From: Kiritimatiellales bacterium
Lineage (GTDB): Bacteria; Verrucomicrobiota; Kiritimatiellia; UBA8416; JAIOPI01
Direction of reading: 5' to 3'
DNA length: 47,841 bases
NCBI GenBank assembly: GCA_945949405.1
Contig: CAMFEP010000003.1
Location: 1-47,841, forward strand
How positions within the stretch are numbered: the first letter of the stretch is position 1; every line of letters begins with the position of its first letter. The notes below the pieces were generated by a model. It was given only the letters and a program-made list of their open reading frames with translations, was not told the DNA's origin and made no database searches. The translations under genes were made by a program, and so were the position numbers. This document shows positions 1 through 9,735 of the stretch, piece by piece.

Positions 1-939
1 GTTCTCGAGCTTGATCCCGAGATCTTCCGTCAGGCAACGGCCACCGGTCAGCACCGCGATGTCTTCCAGCATGGCCTTGCGGCGGTCGCCGAATCCCGGC
101 GCCTTCACCGCGCAGCACTGCAGGGTCCCGCGCAACCGGTTGACCACCAACGTCGCGAGCGCTTCGCCCTCGACATCTTCCGCGATGATCAGCAACGGCT
201 TGCTCGCCTTCGCCACGTTTTGCAGCAAGGGCAGCAGATCCTGCAGACTGGAGATTTTCTTCTCCTGAATCAGGATGTAGGCATCCTCGAGCACGGCCTC
301 CATACCCTCCGAATCCGTCACGAAGTACGGGGAGAGATAGCCCTTGTCGAACTGCATGCCTTCCACCACGTCCAGCGTCGTCTCAATGGTCTTGGCTTCC
401 TCGACGGTAATCGTCCCGTCCTTGCCAACCTTGTCCATCGCGTCGGCAATCTTGCTGCCGATCTCGACATCGCCGTTCGCGGAAATCGTGGCGACCTGCG
501 CGATTTCGGTATGCTCCTTGACCTTCTTGGCCTGCTTGCTGATCGCTTCCACGACCACCGCCACGGCCTTGTCGATCCCGCGCTTGAGGCTCATCGGGTT
601 TGCGCCGGCGGTCACGTTCTTCAAGCCTTCGCGATAAATCGCCTCGGCCAGCAACGTCGCCGTCGTCGTCCCGTCGCCCGCCGTGTCGCTCGTCTTGCTC
701 GCGACTTCGCGGACCATCTGGGCGCCCATGTTCTCAAACTTGTCCGGCAGATCGATTTCCTTCGCCACCGTCACGCCGTCCTTCGTGATCAACGGGGAGC
801 CGAAGCTCTTGTCGAGAATCACGTTGCGGCCTGCAGGCCCGAGGGTCACTTTCACGGCCCGGCTCAACTTGGTCACGCCTGCCAGAATCGACTGGCGCGC
901 CTCGTCGTCGTACTTCAACTGCTTGCCTTTATCAGCCAT
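1..939 (-). CDS. groL: 60 kDa chaperonin GroEL (partial, C-terminus off the left edge)
   Basis: Reverse-strand reading gives [62 protein letters not shown]...[15 protein letters not shown], canonical GroEL. Not in the ORF track because it has no stop in the window. Confidence 0.97.
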   Translation of the reverse strand, partial: MADKGKQLKYDDEARQSILAGVTKLSRAVKVTLGPAGRNVILDKSFGSPLITKDGVTVAKEIDLPDKFENMGAQMVREVASKTSDTAGDGTTTATLLAEAIYREGLKNVTAGANPMSLKRGIDKAVAVVVEAISKQAKKVKEHTEIAQVATISANGDVEIGSKIADAMDKVGKDGTITVEEAKTIETTLDVVEGMQFDKGYLSPYFVTDSEGMEAVLEDAYILIQEKKISSLQDLLPLLQNVAKASKPLLIIAEDVEGEALATLVVNRLRGTLQCCAVKAPGFGDRRKAMLEDIAVLTGGRCLTEDLGIKLEN

Positions 940-987
940 CTTTCGTCTCCTGTTTTTAGTTGCGATTCGTTTTGCGTCCGCGCACCG

Positions 988-1275
988 TTACTCCAGCACG
1001 CCCAGAATGTCCTCTTCGCGCACAATCTGGTATTCCACGTCGTTGATCTTGATCTCGGTCCCGCCGTACTTGGGCAGCAACACGCGATCGTTCTTCTTCA
1101 CGTTCATCGGGATCAGCTTGCCATCATCAGTCTTCTTGCCTGGTCCCACGGCAACAACTTTGCCTTCCTGGGGCTTTTCCTTGGCCGAATCCGGAATGAT
1201 GATTCCACCCTTTTTGGCCTCTTTTTCCTCAATGGGCTGAATCAAAACGCGATCTCCCAGCGGTCTGATATTCAT
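988..1275 (-). CDS. groS: 10 kDa co-chaperonin GroES
   Basis: [47 protein letters not shown]...; directly upstream of groEL. Confidence 0.98.
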   Translation of the reverse strand: MNIRPLGDRVLIQPIEEKEAKKGGIIIPDSAKEKPQEGKVVAVGPGKKTDDGKLIPMNVKKNDRVLLPKYGGTEIKINDVEYQIVREEDILGVLE

Positions 1276-1332
1276 CGTGTGTTTTACTCCTTGTGTTGTC
1301 TGCTATCCCGAATGAGCGAGTTATCTTGCCCG

Positions 1333-3294
1333 TCAGGTCTTCTTTTTCTTCTTGTCGTCATCCACCATTTCGAAATCCGCGTCGATGACCTCGTCCGGGC
1401 CGCTGCCCCCCGCCTTGGCCTCTGACTCCGCACCCGCGCCGGTATCGCCCGCCGTCGCACCGCCTGCGGCCGCGCCACCCGCGCCTGGCGCCGCGCCACC
1501 CTGCGGCCGCGCATACAGATCCTGCGAAATCGCCTGCATCTTGGCCGTCAGGGCTTCGACCGCGGCTTTGATCTTGGCCGTGTCGTCGGTCTTGATCGCG
1601 GACTTCACGTCCTCGATCGCCGCCTCGACGCCGGACTTCTTGTCCGCCGCCACCTTCTCACCGTTTTCCTTGAGCAGCTTCTCGGTCTGGTACACCAGGT
1701 TCTCCGCCATGTTGCGCGTTTCCACGCTCTCGCGCTTCAGGCGGTCTTCCTCGGCGTGCACTTCCGCATCCTTCACCATCTGGCTCACTTCTTTTTCGTT
1801 GAGCCCGCTCGATGCGGTGATGGTGATCTTCTGCTGCTTGCCCGTGCCCAAATCCTTGGCGCCCACGTTCAGAATACCGTTGGCGTCGAGGTCGAATTCC
1901 ACCTCGATCTGCGGCACGCCGCGCGGCGCCGGCGGAATCCCATCCAGATGGAACTTGCCGATCGACTTGTTGTCCCCGGCCATCTTGCGCTCTCCCTGCA
2001 AAACGTGGATCTCCACCGAGGGCTGATTGTCCGAGGCCGTGCTGAAAATTTCGCTTTTCTTGGTCGGGATCGTCGTGTTGCGCTCAATCAGCGTCGTGAA
2101 CACGCCGCCATTGGTCTCAATGCCCAGCGAAAGCGGGGTCACGTCAAGCAGCAGCACGTCCTTGACGTCACCCTTGAGAATGCCCCCCTGAATGCCCGCG
2201 CCAATCGCCACGACTTCGTCCGGATTCACGCCCTTGTGCGGCTCTTTCCCGAAAAGCTCCTTGGCTTTCTCCTGCAACTTGGGCATGCGCGTCTGACCAC
2301 CCACCAGCACCACTTCGTCCACCGTCTTGACGCCCGCGTCACGCAGGCACGCCTGGCAGGGCCCGACCGTACGCTCAACGAATTTGTCCGTGAGCTGCTC
2401 CAGCTTGGAGCGCGAAAGCGTCACGTTGAGATGCTTCGGTCCCGATGCATCCGCCGTGATGAAGGGCAGGTTGATTTCCGTCTGCTGTGCCGTGGACAAC
2501 TCGCACTTGGCCTTCTCCGCGCCTTCCTTGAGGCGCTGCAGGGCCATCGTGTCCTTGGTCAGGTCGATGCCGTTTTCTTTTTTGAACTCGGCGTTGAGCC
2601 ATTCGATGATGGACTGGTCCAGGTCGTCGCCGCCGAGGTGCGTGTCGCCGTTCGTGGCCTTGACCTCAAACACCCCGTCGCCAATGTCGAGAATCGAAAC
2701 ATCGAACGTGCCGCCGCCGAAGTCATAGACGGCAATCTTCTCGTCCTTCTTCTTGTCGAGCCCATACGCCAGCGAAGCCGCCGTCGGCTCGTTGATGATG
2801 CGCAGCACGTCCAAGCCCGCGATGCGCCCTGCGTCCTTGGTCGCCTGGCGCTGACTGTCATTGAAATACGCCGGCACCGTGATCACCGCCTGCGTGATCG
2901 CCTCACCCAGGAACGCTTCCGCATCGACCTTGAGCTTCTGCAAAATCATCGAGGAAATTTCAGGAGGAGAGTAGACCTTGTCGCCAATCTTGACGTGCGC
3001 GTCCCCGTTCTTGGCCTTGACGACTTCGTATGGAACCAACGAACTCTCCTGCACGACTTCATCGTACTTGCGCCCCATGAAGCGCTTGATCGAGTACACC
3101 GTGTTTCGCGGGTTAGTCACCGCCTGGCGCTTGGCCGCCTGGCCCACCAGACGCTCGCCGCTCTTGGTGAACGCCACCACCGACGGCGTCGTGCGCGCAC
3201 CTTCCGCGTTGGGCACAACCACCGGCTCGCCGCCTTCCATCACGGCCATACACGAGTTCGTCGTCCCCAGATCGATACCCAAAACTTTTGACAT
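1333..3294 (-). CDS. dnaK: Chaperone protein DnaK (Hsp70)
   Basis: [62 protein letters not shown]...; ends [19 protein letters not shown]. Confidence 0.98.
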   Translation of the reverse strand: MSKVLGIDLGTTNSCMAVMEGGEPVVVPNAEGARTTPSVVAFTKSGERLVGQAAKRQAVTNPRNTVYSIKRFMGRKYDEVVQESSLVPYEVVKAKNGDAHVKIGDKVYSPPEISSMILQKLKVDAEAFLGEAITQAVITVPAYFNDSQRQATKDAGRIAGLDVLRIINEPTAASLAYGLDKKKDEKIAVYDFGGGTFDVSILDIGDGVFEVKATNGDTHLGGDDLDQSIIEWLNAEFKKENGIDLTKDTMALQRLKEGAEKAKCELSTAQQTEINLPFITADASGPKHLNVTLSRSKLEQLTDKFVERTVGPCQACLRDAGVKTVDEVVLVGGQTRMPKLQEKAKELFGKEPHKGVNPDEVVAIGAGIQGGILKGDVKDVLLLDVTPLSLGIETNGGVFTTLIERNTTIPTKKSEIFSTASDNQPSVEIHVLQGERKMAGDNKSIGKFHLDGIPPAPRGVPQIEVEFDLDANGILNVGAKDLGTGKQQKITITASSGLNEKEVSQMVKDAEVHAEEDRLKRESVETRNMAENLVYQTEKLLKENGEKVAADKKSGVEAAIEDVKSAIKTDDTAKIKAAVEALTAKMQAISQDLYARPQGGAAPGAGGAAAGGATAGDTGAGAESEAKAGGSGPDEVIDADFEMVDDDKKKKKT

Positions 3295-3367
3295 GGCTGC
3301 GTTCCTTTCTCAACCCGACATAAATTCTCGCGCTCCCTCTAGCACTCCCCATGCCACCGTTTTGAAA

Positions 3368-3394
3368 AACCCTGAACCCTGAACCCTGAACCCT
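3368..3394. repeat. Short tandem repeat, unit AACCCTG, about 4 copies
   Basis: aaccctgaaccctgaaccctgaaccct read directly. Confidence 0.95.
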
Positions 3395-3424
3395 TTATTG
3401 CAAAACGACTTATACTAATTTTAA

Positions 3425-3455
3425 AATCATCCAATCCCCCAATCATCCAATCCCC
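3425..3455. repeat. 15-bp word AATCATCCAATCCCC, two copies separated by 1 nt
   Basis: aatcatccaatcccc c aatcatccaatcccc read directly. Confidence 0.95.
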
Positions 3456-3519
3456 ACCGCGCCATTCCGTCCCACCTAAGCCTGCTCCTCCCCCAACCGC
3501 GCCACTCTGTCCCTCCCCC

Positions 3520-3550
3520 TTCGTGTTCTTCGTGCACTTCGTGGTGAAGC
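3520..3550. repeat. CTTCGTG-word repeat (CTTCGTG...CTTCGTGG)
   Basis: ttcgtgttcttcgtgcacttcgtggtgaa; reverse strand reads HHEVHEEHEG. Confidence 0.85.
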
Positions 3551-3598
3551 CACCGAAAAAGACGTGACGCCACCGTCCACGCCTCTACAATCGCCCTC

Positions 3599-4063
3599 AT
3601 GAAAAAACGTTCTCCCACTCCGAAAAAAAGTCCCGCCCCCCGCGGCCCCCAACGCAAAATCTACCTCTGCGGCCCGATCATGGATGAAGTCGACGGCCAT
3701 GCCCGCGAGTGGCGCACCACCGCCGCCAAAGTACTCGCCAAACATTTCAGGATTCTCGACCCCATGCGCCGCAATTTCAAGGACCGCGAAGTCGACAGCG
3801 CCAACGAGATCGTCGAATTCGACCTCCAGGACGTGCGCGAAGCCGACATCATCCTCGTGAATTACAACAAGGCCTCGATCGGCACCTCGATGGAAGTCTT
3901 CTACGCCAGCAACGACCTGCAGAAATTCGTGATCGCCTTCTCACCCTTCTCGTTCAAGGATTCCAGCCCCTGGATGGTACGCTTCTGCACCAAAATCCTG
4001 CCGTCATTGGAAGATTCAATGGACTACATTCTCGAACATTTCGTGGCCCAACACTTCGATTAA
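3599..4063 (+). CDS. Nucleoside 2-deoxyribosyltransferase-like protein
   Basis: KIYLCGPIMDEVDGHAREWR...DLQDVREADIILVNYNKASIGTSMEVFYA resembles the nucleoside deoxyribosyltransferase fold (GTxxE-x-xYA motif). Confidence 0.72.
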   Translation: MKKRSPTPKKSPAPRGPQRKIYLCGPIMDEVDGHAREWRTTAAKVLAKHFRILDPMRRNFKDREVDSANEIVEFDLQDVREADIILVNYNKASIGTSMEVFYASNDLQKFVIAFSPFSFKDSSPWMVRFCTKILPSLEDSMDYILEHFVAQHFD

Positions 4064-4069
4064 CAAGCG

Positions 4070-4100
4070 TTCGCGTTCATTCGCGTCCATTCGCGGTTTC
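4070..4100. repeat. 10-bp-period word repeat TCGCGTYCAT (family F1)
   Basis: ttcgcgttcattcgcgtccattcgcggttt between two CDS. Confidence 0.9.
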
Positions 4101-4106
4101 TTTTCT

Positions 4107-4616
4107 ATGAAATGCCCCAAATGCCATGCCGCCTTGAAACCCGCCGCGGTCGCCGGCGTGGAGATCGACCGCTGTACCGCCTGCAACGGTCAGTGGTACG
4201 ACGACGGCGAAGTCGCCAAGCTGGTCCCCCTGCTCGCGGAGATCGAAAACGCGCCCGGCGCCGATCTCACCAGAAATTTGCAACACCCGCAGGCCGCGCC
4301 GCCCGCGCACACCCTGCCCTGCCCCCGCTGCCAGGGCACCATGCGCACCTTTAACTACGCCTACGACTCCAACATCATGCTCGACCGTTGCGACGCCTGC
4401 CGCGGCATCTGGCTCGATGCCGGCGAGTGCAACGCGATCATCCGCCACGTCAGGGGCAACCCGAAACTGAACCGCATGGGCGAGGCCATCGCCAAAAATA
4501 TTGCCGAAGCGCATCAGCGCCAGGACGTGATCGAGAAAGTCGTGGGCTGGAACAACCCCATCGACGACGCCCAACTCCTCGTCGGCATCTTCCGCGCCCT
4601 CCGCGGCGCCGCCTGA
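4107..4616 (+). CDS. TFIIB-type zinc-ribbon protein with two zf-TFIIB modules
   Basis: MKCPKCHAALKPAAVAGVEIDRCTACNGQWYDDGEVAKL and LPCPRCQGTMRTFNYAYDSNIMLDRCDACRGIWLDAGE. Confidence 0.85.
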   Translation: MKCPKCHAALKPAAVAGVEIDRCTACNGQWYDDGEVAKLVPLLAEIENAPGADLTRNLQHPQAAPPAHTLPCPRCQGTMRTFNYAYDSNIMLDRCDACRGIWLDAGECNAIIRHVRGNPKLNRMGEAIAKNIAEAHQRQDVIEKVVGWNNPIDDAQLLVGIFRALRGAA

Positions 4617-4690
4617 TTGATTCTTAAAATCCGAATGGAGGGCGAGCCTCCGGCGAGCCGTTCCGAATCGAGCCGCTCCTCGCCGCCCCC

Positions 4691-5572
4691 TCAAAACCCG
4701 CGCAAACAAATCGGTTCGGGCCAGTCCCCATACTGCGTCATACGCGGCTGCTGCCACCCGCCCGTCTCGGTCTCAACCAACTGCTGCAGATCGCGCATCA
4801 ACTCCGCATCCGGCTTGCGCCCCATGATGGAATCGTGTTCCGTCGTCGCCAGCGCATTCAGCAACCCACCCGTGAACACACCGTGCCCGTCCGATTCAAA
4901 CGCCATTTCGCCAGCGCCCGAGGACGCCACCACCGCCACGATGCGATTGGAAACCCCGCCCGTCCGCACATCCGCCATCCCGTCCGCCACCGCATCCGCC
5001 AGCATGGCGCCATGGCAGGCATCAATGAACACCGTCAGATAGCGGTTCGGCAGATCGGCCAGCATGGACGCCACGTCCGCCATCGCCAGGCCTTCTTCCA
5101 GTTCCCGCCCCTTGTGGCAACCAAAGGGCACCAGATAGCCGTCATACCCGCCCGCCGCATTGGACTGGCGCAGCGCGTGGCCCGAATAAAAAAACGTCAG
5201 CACATCCTCCGGCCCCAGCCGCGCGTGCAAGTCGTCAATCGCGGCCACGATCTTCTCCCGCGTCGCGTCCCCATTCAACAGCAGGGTCAAGTAATCGAAG
5301 CCACGCTTGCGCGCCAGCCCAGCCATGCCGATCGCATCGTTGGTGGCATAGGCCAGCCGCCCGTATTCAGGATATTCGCTGATCCCCACGATCAACGCAT
5401 AATTCCGTGCCGCCGCCGCGGTTTCGCCCCTCACAACTGCCGTTGCGAGCACCAAAACCAGGATCGCCGGAAATACTCGTGAAAACCCGATCCAGACGGG
5501 AGGGGCGGCCGCCTGGCCGACCTGTTTTCCGGAGATGGCTGGCCAAAATCGTTTCATCAACACGCGTTCCAA
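4691..5572 (-). CDS. Secreted caspase-like (peptidase C14 / metacaspase-type) protein
   Basis: NYALIVGISEYPEYGRLAYATNDAIGMAGLARKRGF...VLTFFYSGHALRQ...YLTVFIDACHGAML: p20-like fold with His (YSGHA) and Cys (DACHG) dyad; N-terminal hydrophobic segment ILVLVLATAVVRG. Confidence 0.85.
   Translation of the reverse strand: MERVLMKRFWPAISGKQVGQAAAPPVWIGFSRVFPAILVLVLATAVVRGETAAAARNYALIVGISEYPEYGRLAYATNDAIGMAGLARKRGFDYLTLLLNGDATREKIVAAIDDLHARLGPEDVLTFFYSGHALRQSNAAGGYDGYLVPFGCHKGRELEEGLAMADVASMLADLPNRYLTVFIDACHGAMLADAVADGMADVRTGGVSNRIVAVVASSGAGEMAFESDGHGVFTGGLLNALATTEHDSIMGRKPDAELMRDLQQLVETETGGWQQPRMTQYGDWPEPICLRGF
5498..5530. repeat. GC hairpin repeat GGGAGGGGCGGCCGCCTGGCCGACCTGTTTTCC, inside the caspase-like CDS 5' end
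   Basis: Near-identical to copies at 21728 and 39869. Confidence 0.85.
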
Positions 5573-5688
5573 AATTCCTGGAGATTGTCACATCAATCAT
5601 CGTCACATCCTCTCCATCCCAAAATCCGGCCCGCAGCATACGCCGCCCCCCACCCAGGTCAAGCGCCACCCGCATGCGTTATTTTCTG

Positions 5689-5736
5689 ACGATTTTTGCG
5701 AATCGTTTTGACAAAAAAGCATAAAACCATAAATAT
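5689..5736 (+). promoter_or_regulatory. Candidate operator (ACGATT-N6-AATCGT) plus promoter TTGACA-N17-AAATAT for the VapBC-like operon
   Basis: Inverted repeat 5689-5706; TTGACA 5708-5713; AAATAT 5731-5736; ATG at 5743. Confidence 0.5.
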
Positions 5737-5742
5737 GCCTAC

Positions 5743-6009
5743 ATGCGCACCACCTTGGATATTCCGGATGCCTTGGGCCGCCGCGCCAAGCTCTTGGCTG
5801 TGCGGCGCGGGATCAGCTTCAAACGTTTGGTGACCGAGGCTATCGAACAGATTCTGGATGCAACCAGCAGCAAACCTTCCGGACGTCCGCTTGCGTTTCC
5901 ACTCGTGCGCAGCCACAAACCTGGTTCTATGAACTTAAAACCCGACGAAATTCACGCCCTGCTCGTCCGCGAAGAAGCCGCCGCCTATGAAACTGCTATG
6001 CGACGTTAA
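5743..6009 (+). CDS. Ribbon-helix-helix antitoxin, VapB-like
   Basis: MRTTLDIPDALGRRAKLLAVRRGISFKRLVTEAIEQIL is a typical RHH antitoxin N-terminus; overlaps a downstream PIN gene. Confidence 0.82.
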   Translation: MRTTLDIPDALGRRAKLLAVRRGISFKRLVTEAIEQILDATSSKPSGRPLAFPLVRSHKPGSMNLKPDEIHALLVREEAAAYETAMRR

Positions 6010-6424
6010 CCTCCTGCTCGCACTCGTCGCCGAACGTCACGCAAAACATCGCGACGTGCGAACATGGTGGGAATCCCTGCCGGCCGATGAGACGATTTCC
6101 ATCTGCCGCCCCGTGCAAACCGCCCTGCTGCGCCTGCTAAGCACCGAGGCGGTCATGGGCAATGACACCCTGTCCCTGCCGCAAGCCTGGTCCGTCTATG
6201 CCACCCTGCTCGCCTCCGGCCGCTTCGCCCTGGCCCTCGAACCCATGGGCCTCGACCCCCAGTGGGAACTCCTCTGCCGCCCCTTCGGCCGCTCCCCCAA
6301 AGTGGTCATGGACGCCTACCTCGCCGCCTTCGCCCTCACCGCCCCCTACCGCCTCGCCACCCTCGACCACGCCTTCAAATTATTCCCAAAACTGGATCTC
6401 TGCTTCCCGCTCCAGAATCCTTGA
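5987..6424 (+). CDS. PIN-domain ribonuclease toxin, VapC-like
   Basis: MKLLCDVNLLLALVAERHAKHRDVRTWWESL...VVMDAYLAAFALTAPYRLATLDHAF; acidic PIN residues at expected places. Confidence 0.85.
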   Translation: MKLLCDVNLLLALVAERHAKHRDVRTWWESLPADETISICRPVQTALLRLLSTEAVMGNDTLSLPQAWSVYATLLASGRFALALEPMGLDPQWELLCRPFGRSPKVVMDAYLAAFALTAPYRLATLDHAFKLFPKLDLCFPLQNP

Positions 6425-6592
6425 AAGGTGGGCGGGCGACGCCATTGGCCCGCATACGCCCGAACTGGAGGGCGCTTGTCCGCCATAGCTTCCGAGCGAC
6501 GGCGGAAGCCGCCGGCGAGCCGTTCCCTCCTATCTCGCCGCGACCTTCGTACATTGTCTGGCACACAACATCCCGCGAATGTACAATTCCCC

Positions 6593-6826
6593 ATGCCCAC
6601 GATACTTCGGGTCAAAGGGTACCGGCTGTTTTTCGTAAGCTTTGATGGTTCAGAGCCAATGCATGTGCACGTACGACTTGGCGATCTCGGGGCAAAAGTA
6701 TGGATGCGACCAATCAAGATTGCCTGGTCCGAGTTCAATCCGCACGAAAACGCCGAAACGCTCCGCATCGTACGAGCCAATCGCGAATTGATTCAGGAGA
6801 AGTGGAATGAGCACTTCAAAGCCTAA
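6593..6826 (+). CDS. DUF4160-family protein
   Basis: MPTILRVKGYRLFFVSFDGSEPMHVHVRLGDLGAKVWMRPIKIAWSEFNPHENAETLRIVRANRELIQEKWNEHF; internal ATG of the longer track ORF. Confidence 0.8.
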   Translation: MPTILRVKGYRLFFVSFDGSEPMHVHVRLGDLGAKVWMRPIKIAWSEFNPHENAETLRIVRANRELIQEKWNEHFKA

Positions 6827-7121
6827 ACAGGGAGCTTCAGGCGTGCGCGCCACCGGCTTGATCGTGGCCGACGACGGCTTCACGGTTTGCCTCGCCGACG
6901 GACGCTGCATTTCCGTGCCCTTCGCCTGTTTTCCGCGCCTGGCCGGCGCAACCCGCGCAGAACGCGCGCATTTTGAAGTGTATGCCGACGGGAGACTCCT
7001 GCACTGGCCCGCCATCGACGAAGACATCGAAGTCCAACACATCCTCGACGGCCGCTTGCCCGTAAAGGCCCCCCATCGCGTCACCGCAGTTGCAGAATCC
7101 CGGCCCAAGTATGGGGCGTGA
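6807..7121 (+). CDS. DUF2442-family protein
   Basis: VADDGFTVCLADGRCISVPFACFPRLAGATRAERAHFEVYADGRLLHWPAIDEDIEVQHIL; overlaps the DUF4160 gene by 20 nt. Confidence 0.8.
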   Translation: MSTSKPKQGASGVRATGLIVADDGFTVCLADGRCISVPFACFPRLAGATRAERAHFEVYADGRLLHWPAIDEDIEVQHILDGRLPVKAPHRVTAVAESRPKYGA

Positions 7122-7133
7122 CGGCGCAATCGG

Positions 7134-7166
7134 CGAAAGCGGGGATGTGTCGGACACGACAATCAT
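7134..7166 (-). pseudogene. Possible remnant of a PIN (DUF3368-like) toxin start
   Basis: Reverse strand reads MIVVSDTSPL, the stereotyped N-terminus of that family, then loses similarity. Confidence 0.25.
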
Positions 7167-7373
7167 CGCGCAGCCATCCACCACGCCCGATAATGCGAGC
7201 CGGGTGAAAAGTCCTCGGGTCTTCGACCGCCATTCTTGCTGGCATGCCATTCAGCGGCAAGCGCCGGAAACTCATCCACTAATGTTGTTCGCGGTTTTTG
7301 CATGTTTTCCCGCAGGAAAACCTAGAGTACTTCCTGCAAGTGACGCCCCAACAGGCCAAAACACGCCCCCCCC

Positions 7374-8393
7374 CTACAACCCCAACTCCCCCGCCTGCGC
7401 CCGCGGCTTCAACCCAAACCGCTCGTAACAAAGCTCCGTCACCACCCGCCCCTTGGGCGTGCGGCGCAAATAGCCTTCCTGGATCAGGTACGGCTCGTAA
7501 ACATCTTCGATCGTGTCCTGCTCCTCGCTCACGGATACCGCCAGCGAGCCCAACCCCACCGGCCCGCCGGCGAACTTGTGCAGGATCGTTTCGAGGATAC
7601 GCTTGTCCATGTCGTCAAGGCCGTGGCGATCGATGTCGAGCATCGTCAAGGCCTGATCCGCCACCGTGCGCGTGATTTTGCCCTCCGCCTTGACCTGCGC
7701 AAAGTCGCGCACACGCCGCAATAAATTATTGGCGATGCGCGGCGTGCCCCGCGCGCGGTGCGCGATTTCATCCGATCCCTCCGCATCCATCTCCACGTTC
7801 AACAGACGCGCAGAACGGTCCAGAATCTGATGCAGTTCGTCCGCGCCGTAGTAATCCAGCCGGTTGGAAATCCCGAAGCGCGAGCGCAGCGGCGCTGACA
7901 ACAATCCGCTGCGCGTCGTCGCCCCCACCAACGTGAAACGCTTCAACTCGATGCGCACCGATCGCGCATTGGCCCCCTGGTCAATCATGATATCGAGCAT
8001 GAAATCTTCCATCGCCGTGTAGAGATACTCCTCAACCGCTTTCTGCATGCGATGAATCTCATCAATAAAAAGCACGTCGCCGCGCTCGAGACTCGTGAGC
8101 AACCCCGCGAGGTCGCCGGCCTTGTCGATCACCGGCCCGGACGTGACCTTGATGTTCACGCCCATGGCCTCGGCGACGATGTGCGCCAGCGTGGTCTTGC
8201 CCAGCCCCGGTGGCCCCGAAAGCAACACATGGTCGAGCACGTCGCCGCGCTGCTTGGCCGCCGCCACCGCCAGCTCCAGCCGCCCGCGCACCTTGCCCTG
8301 CCCCACAAAATCGTGAAACGACCCCGGCCGCAAACTCAAATCGAGTTCGCGGTTCGGCCGGTTTAACGCATCCGTTGCCAATCGTTCGGTCAT
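7374..8393 (-). CDS. ruvB: Holliday junction branch migration DNA helicase RuvB
   Basis: [78 protein letters not shown]...; internal Met preferred over track start. Confidence 0.97.
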   Translation of the reverse strand: MTERLATDALNRPNRELDLSLRPGSFHDFVGQGKVRGRLELAVAAAKQRGDVLDHVLLSGPPGLGKTTLAHIVAEAMGVNIKVTSGPVIDKAGDLAGLLTSLERGDVLFIDEIHRMQKAVEEYLYTAMEDFMLDIMIDQGANARSVRIELKRFTLVGATTRSGLLSAPLRSRFGISNRLDYYGADELHQILDRSARLLNVEMDAEGSDEIAHRARGTPRIANNLLRRVRDFAQVKAEGKITRTVADQALTMLDIDRHGLDDMDKRILETILHKFAGGPVGLGSLAVSVSEEQDTIEDVYEPYLIQEGYLRRTPKGRVVTELCYERFGLKPRAQAGELGL

Positions 8394-8406
8394 GATCTTG
8401 ATTTCC

Positions 8407-8451
8407 GATTGCCGATTGATGATTGCCGATTGCCCCACAAAATCGGCAATC
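8407..8451. repeat. GATTGCCGATT word repeat with foldback (family F3)
   Basis: Direct copies at 8407-8417 and 8421-8431, inverted copy AATCGGCAATC at 8441-8451. Confidence 0.9.
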
Positions 8452-8475
8452 TGAAATCATAAATCATAAATTGAT

Positions 8476-9069
8476 TCACGCGTTCAACGCCTTCTTGATC
8501 AACACTTCCACGCTGGCGTCCGGCAGCATCTGACGCACGGAGAGCACCAGCTTGCGCGCGTCGTCCTGCTTGTAGCCCAGTGACACCAGCGCCGCGATCG
8601 CGTCGCGCAAGGTCATGTCCATCTCGGACGCATCCGCCGGGCCGGCCAGCGCCTCGAGCGCCTCGCCGGCCGAAAACTTATCCTTCAACTCCACGATCAT
8701 GCGCTCGGCGGTCTTTTTCCCGATGCCGGAAATCGACGCGAGCCGCTTGAGATCGCCGCCCACGAGAGAGGCCTTGAGTTCACGCACGGAAAGCCCGCTC
8801 AACGCGCTCAAGGCCAGCTTGGGGCCGATGCCCGAGACGTTCAATAACAGTCCAAACATCTGCCGTTCCGCGGGCGTCAGGAAACCGAACAGCAGGTGCG
8901 CATCCTCGCGCACGTGATCATGCGTCAGCAACCGACAGCGCTCTCCCGTCGCGGGTAGCCGGTCAAAACTGCTCAAGGGAATAAAGATCTCGTAGCCGAC
9001 GCCCTGCACATCCAGCACCACCCGCGTGGGCTGCTTCTCCACCACCGTGCCGTCAAGAAACGCAATCAT
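8476..9069 (-). CDS. ruvA: Holliday junction branch migration protein RuvA
   Basis: MIAFLDGTVVEKQPTRVVLDVQGVGYEIFIPLSSFDRLP...GIGPKLALSALSGLSVRELKASLVGGDLKRLASISGIGKKTAERMIVELKDK. Confidence 0.97.
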   Translation of the reverse strand: MIAFLDGTVVEKQPTRVVLDVQGVGYEIFIPLSSFDRLPATGERCRLLTHDHVREDAHLLFGFLTPAERQMFGLLLNVSGIGPKLALSALSGLSVRELKASLVGGDLKRLASISGIGKKTAERMIVELKDKFSAGEALEALAGPADASEMDMTLRDAIAALVSLGYKQDDARKLVLSVRQMLPDASVEVLIKKALNA

Positions 9070-9122
9070 CCCCGAGTCTCGCCTGTCCCCCCCGCCAATT
9101 CAAGCGCACAGTCGGAAGCGAC

Positions 9123-9190
9123 AACCGCGAATGCACGCGAATTGACGCCAATAAATCCGAATTCGCGTTCATTAGCGTTCATTCGCGGTT
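9123..9190. repeat. F1 word repeat arranged as an imperfect foldback
   Basis: Arms AACCGCGAAT (9123-9132) / ATTCGCGGTT (9181-9190), period-10 words inside. Confidence 0.9.
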
Positions 9191-9203
9191 TCCTGTTCGC
9201 GGT

Positions 9204-9713
9204 TCAAATCGGCTCCGCGTCCAGCACCGCGTGCCCCGTGCGGGTGTTGAGATGGCAGATCGCCACGGCCAGCGCATCCGCCGCGTCTTCCTGGGGCATC
9301 ACATCCAGCGCCAGCAACTGCATCACCATGCGCGCCACTTGTTCCTTCTCGGCGCCGCCATGGCCCACCAGCGCCTGCTTGGCGCGCCGTGGCGCATATT
9401 CAAACACCGGTACCCCCGCGCAGGCGCAGGCCGCGATCGCCGCCCCGCGCACCTGCCCCAGAATGTCCGCCGTCTTGGCGTTGCGCTGAAAAAATCCGCC
9501 CTCAATCGCCGCCGCCCCCGGCGCGGTTTTGGCAATCAGCTCGCGGATTGCCTCGGAAATCCCGCGCAAACATTCGGAATGCCGCGCGCGCGGCGGAAAT
9601 TTGAGGGTCTGCATCGCCACGGCCGCCAGCCGCGTCCCCCGCGCCTCCACCACCGCCAGCCCCGGCGAACGCAAGGACGCATCGATGCCCAACACGCGAA
9701 AGCCCGGGGTCAT
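9204..9713 (-). CDS. ruvC: Crossover junction endodeoxyribonuclease RuvC
   Basis: MTPGFRVLGIDASLRSPGLAVVEARGTRLAAVAMQTLKFPPRARHSECLRGISEAIRELIAKTAPGAAAIEGGFFQRNAKTADILGQVRGAAIAAC; start chosen at internal Met. Confidence 0.93.
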   Translation of the reverse strand: MTPGFRVLGIDASLRSPGLAVVEARGTRLAAVAMQTLKFPPRARHSECLRGISEAIRELIAKTAPGAAAIEGGFFQRNAKTADILGQVRGAAIAACACAGVPVFEYAPRRAKQALVGHGGAEKEQVARMVMQLLALDVMPQEDAADALAVAICHLNTRTGHAVLDAEPI

Positions 9714-9735
9714 ATGTGTCCCCACAGGCCAAAAC

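Noticed and set aside
1756-3291. 511-aa plus-strand ORF opposite dnaK
   Set aside because: Exact antisense of an unmistakable DnaK gene; long antisense frames are expected from GC-rich codon bias. The same applies to 220-1425, 22377-23393, 23481-24827, 32020-33252, 39733-41052 and 41049-42128.
3338-3352. Possible CIRCE element upstream of dnaK (reverse strand GAGTGCTAG)
   Set aside because: Only one half-site resembles TTAGCACTC-N9-GAGTGCTAA; no matching left half at the required spacing.
3368-3394. Telomere-like AACCCTG tandem
   Set aside because: Only four copies, internal, and flanked by other short-word repeats; far better explained as one of the intergenic word families than as a telomere.
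7304-7321. GTTTTCC-CGCA-GGAAAAC hairpin downstream of ruvB as a terminator
   Set aside because: No T tract on either strand at the right distance; kept only as a possible structural element.
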